DNA of 6,290 nt from Frankiales bacterium. GTDB taxonomy: Bacteria; Actinomycetota; Actinomycetes; Mycobacteriales; SCTD01. Shown in pieces: positions 5,226 through 6,290 of this stretch; within the stretch, counting starts at the first letter, position 1, and each line of letters opens with the position of its first letter. Location of the stretch: contig JAODNB010000101.1 of NCBI GenBank assembly GCA_025464795.1, positions 1 through 6,290 of the forward strand, in the 5' to 3' direction. The notes under the pieces are model-generated. The model was given only the letters and a program-made list of their open reading frames with translations. It was not told the origin of the DNA and ran no database searches. A program made the position numbers and the translations under genes.

Positions 5226-5936
5226 ATCAGCGCTGAACCCCGCATCAACGACCGGATCCGCGTCCCTGAGGTGCGTCTGGTCGGACCGAACGGCGAGCAG
5301 GTCGGCATCGTCAAGATCGACGTCGCGCTCCAGATGGCCCAGGAGAACGACCTCGACCTCGTCGAGGTCGCACCCATGGCCCGGCCGCCGGTCGCCAAGC
5401 TCATGGACTACGGCAAGTTCAAGTACGAGACGGCGCAGAAGGCGCGTGAGAGCCGCAAGAACCAGGTCCTCACCGTCATCAAGGAGATGAAGCTCCGTCC
5501 CAAGATCGACCCGCACGACTACGAGACCAAGAAGGGCCACGTCGTCCGCTTCCTGAAGGCAGGCGACAAGGTGAAGATCACGATCATGTTCCGCGGTCGT
5601 GAGCAGAGCCTGCCCGAGCTGGGCTTCCGCCTCCTGCAGCGCCTGGGGGAGGACGTCAGCGAGCTCGGCTTCGTGGAGTCCAGCCCCAAGCAGGACGGAC
5701 GCAACATGATCATGGTCCTCGCGCCCCACAAGAACGCCGCTGATCTCAAGAAGATCGCGGCCGACCAGAAGGCCGCTGAGGGTGGTCGCGCGGGCCAGGC
5801 CAGCACGACCGAGCCAGACGCGACCGAGCCAGACGCGATCGAGCCAAGCGCGACCGAGGCAGTCGCGACCGAGCCAGAGCAGACCACAGCGGAAGACACC
5901 GTCGAGGGCACCCCCTCGACGGAGACCGAGATCTAA
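5226..5936 (+). CDS. infC: Translation initiation factor IF-3, with rare ATC start
   Basis: IF-3 binds the 30S subunit, keeps it apart from 50S, and checks start codon and initiator tRNA. From ATC 5226 the product is 236 residues: N-domain (about 1-75) with RINDRIRVPEVRLVG and the family signature KLMDYGKFKYETAQ (58-71), a basic linker helix (KARESRKNQ, 72-80), C-domain (about 81-168) with VIKEMKLRPKIDPHD, KKGHVVRFL and KITIMFRGREQ, then an acidic, low-complexity tail (171-236). The C-domain and linker basic residues that contact 16S rRNA are kept. ATC is chosen because homology begins there and GGAG lies five bases upstream. In-frame GTGs at 5112 and 5154 would add 38 or 24 residues of non-conserved sequence. 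E. coli infC begins with AUU and is autoregulated, so similar control is plausible. The usual IF-3 length is about 170-180; long acidic tails occur in actinomycetes. Confidence 0.95.
   Translation: MSAEPRINDRIRVPEVRLVGPNGEQVGIVKIDVALQMAQENDLDLVEVAPMARPPVAKLMDYGKFKYETAQKARESRKNQVLTVIKEMKLRPKIDPHDYETKKGHVVRFLKAGDKVKITIMFRGREQSLPELGFRLLQRLGEDVSELGFVESSPKQDGRNMIMVLAPHKNAADLKKIAADQKAAEGGRAGQASTTEPDATEPDAIEPSATEAVATEPEQTTAEDTVEGTPSTETEI
5805..5879 (+). repeat. Five tandem 15-base repeats in the infC tail
   Basis: Five in-frame units encode TTEPD, ATEPD, AIEPS, ATEAV and ATEPE. At DNA level the unit is close to GCGACCGAGCCAGAC. Units one and two differ by one base; later ones are more diverged. Because the unit is a multiple of three, copy-number change would keep the frame and vary the tail length. 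Confidence 0.85.
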
Positions 5937-5955
5937 GAGAAGGACGACGGCAGCC

Positions 5956-6150
5956 ATGCCCAAGCAGAAGACGCACAGCGGCACGAAGAAGCGCGTGAAG
6001 GTGACGGGCAGCGGCAAGCTCCTGCGCCAGAAGGCCGGGATGCGCCACATGCTCGAGCACAAGTCCAGCAAGAAGACCCGCCACCTGTCCGGGACGACGG
6101 AGTTCGCGCCCGCAGACCGCAAGACGATCAAGAAGCTGCTCGGCCTCTGA
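5956..6150 (+). CDS. rpmI: 50S ribosomal protein L35
   Basis: A 64-residue, highly basic protein of normal L35 length. The N-terminus MPKQKTHSGTKKRVKVTGSGKL and the following LRQKAGMRHMLEHKSSKKTRHL are the conserved core of bL35, a small protein of the large ribosomal subunit. It starts 19 bases after infC, with AAGGA-like sequence (5940-5944) eleven bases upstream of ATG 5956, in the standard infC-rpmI-rplT order. The frame stays open back into the infC tail repeats, but that upstream part is an out-of-frame reading of the repeats and not part of L35. The family usually starts MPK, which confirms the start. Confidence 0.97.
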   Translation: MPKQKTHSGTKKRVKVTGSGKLLRQKAGMRHMLEHKSSKKTRHLSGTTEFAPADRKTIKKLLGL

Positions 6151-6156
6151 TCGACA

Positions 6157-6170
6157 GCCGGTAGCCCGGC
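6157..6170 (+). other. Small hairpin between rpmI and rplT
   Basis: GCCGG (6157-6161) pairs with CCGGC (6166-6170) around TAGC in the 63-base rpmI-rplT gap. The gap is longer than the infC-rpmI gap. The hairpin is short, without U-tract, and may have no role. Confidence 0.25.
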
Positions 6171-6213
6171 GTCCCCCACCAGCCCAGATCGACCGACAGG
6201 AACAGGTGCAGAC

Positions 6214-6290
6214 GTGGCACGCGTGAAGAGGGCGGTCAACGCCCACAAGAAGCGCCGCGAGGTTCTCGAGAAGGCCAGTGGCTACCGCGG
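6214..6290 (+). CDS. rplT: 50S ribosomal protein L20 (3' end outside window)
   Basis: The first 25 codons are visible: M(GTG)-ARVKRAVNAHKKRREVLEKASGYRG follows the conserved bL20 N-terminus, whose basic extension reaches into 23S rRNA and is needed early in 50S assembly. Full L20 is about 115-130 residues, so most lies beyond the right edge. The start is GTG 6214, with AGG at 6204-6206 seven bases upstream and AGGAA at 6198-6202 as an alternative; the M-A-R-V-K start of the family confirms it. L20 is the autoregulator of this operon in E. coli and B. subtilis, acting on leader or intercistronic RNA; whether it does so here is unknown. Confidence 0.95.
   Translation, partial: MARVKRAVNAHKKRREVLEKASGYR

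Noticed and set aside
5782..5955. In-frame upstream extension of L35
   Set aside because: It reads the infC tail repeats in another frame (PSQTR-like repeats). L35 is complete from ATG 5956, with the family's normal length and N-terminus.
4968..6248. Minus-strand open frame of 426 codons with repeated LGRVWLGRA-like motifs
   Set aside because: The repeats are the reverse reading of the 15-base tandem repeats in the infC tail, and the rest lies opposite infC and rpmI.

Overview
The window is very GC-rich (roughly 70% by eye). All real genes lie on the + strand, with GTG starts common and GC-ending codons. Together with the IF-3 sequence (long acidic tail, conserved SAEPRINDRIRVPEVRLVGPNGEQVGIV-type N-terminus) and the SseB-infC-rpmI-rplT order, this points to a high-GC actinomycete. 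I cannot name the genus from the sequence alone.

Layout. Positions 3-770 are the 3' nine-tenths of hisG (ATP phosphoribosyltransferase, long form), entering from the left edge. After 46 bases comes a tight run of membrane genes: a DUF606/YdcZ-type drug/metabolite transporter (817-1707), a YczE-like integral membrane protein (1704-2318) and a small membrane-anchored bacterial PH-domain protein (2315-2767). Both junctions among these three are 4-base GTGA start/stop overlaps, so translational coupling is likely. A secreted D-Ala-D-Ala carboxypeptidase of the PBP4/S13 family follows at 2804-4027. A 145-base gap (4028-4172) holds a long imperfect palindrome, a CCCTGA motif repeated three times at 29-base intervals, and a -10 element placed so that the next gene, an SseB-family protein (4173-4910), is probably read from a leaderless mRNA.

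The right third is the translation operon infC-rpmI-rplT: IF-3, ribosomal protein L35 and the first 25 codons of L20. Before infC lies a gene-poor stretch of 315 bases (4911-5225). It carries an extended -10 promoter candidate, then a leader of about 220 nt with several hairpins. One hairpin covers a perfect AGGAGG, which is followed by a 12-codon leader ORF. That ORF overlaps two mutually exclusive GC-rich hairpins. IF-3 itself most likely starts at a rare ATC codon (5226) with its own GGAG site. The counterpart in E. coli starts at AUU and is autoregulated by IF-3, so a rare start here suggests similar feedback.

The infC leader, with its rare start, leader ORF, hidden ribosome site and switching hairpins, is the most interesting part of the window. 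Nothing suggests a mobile element, CRISPR array, phage or defence system. Most genes are housekeeping. The transporter pair between hisG and the PH-domain gene is the part most likely to be lineage-specific.
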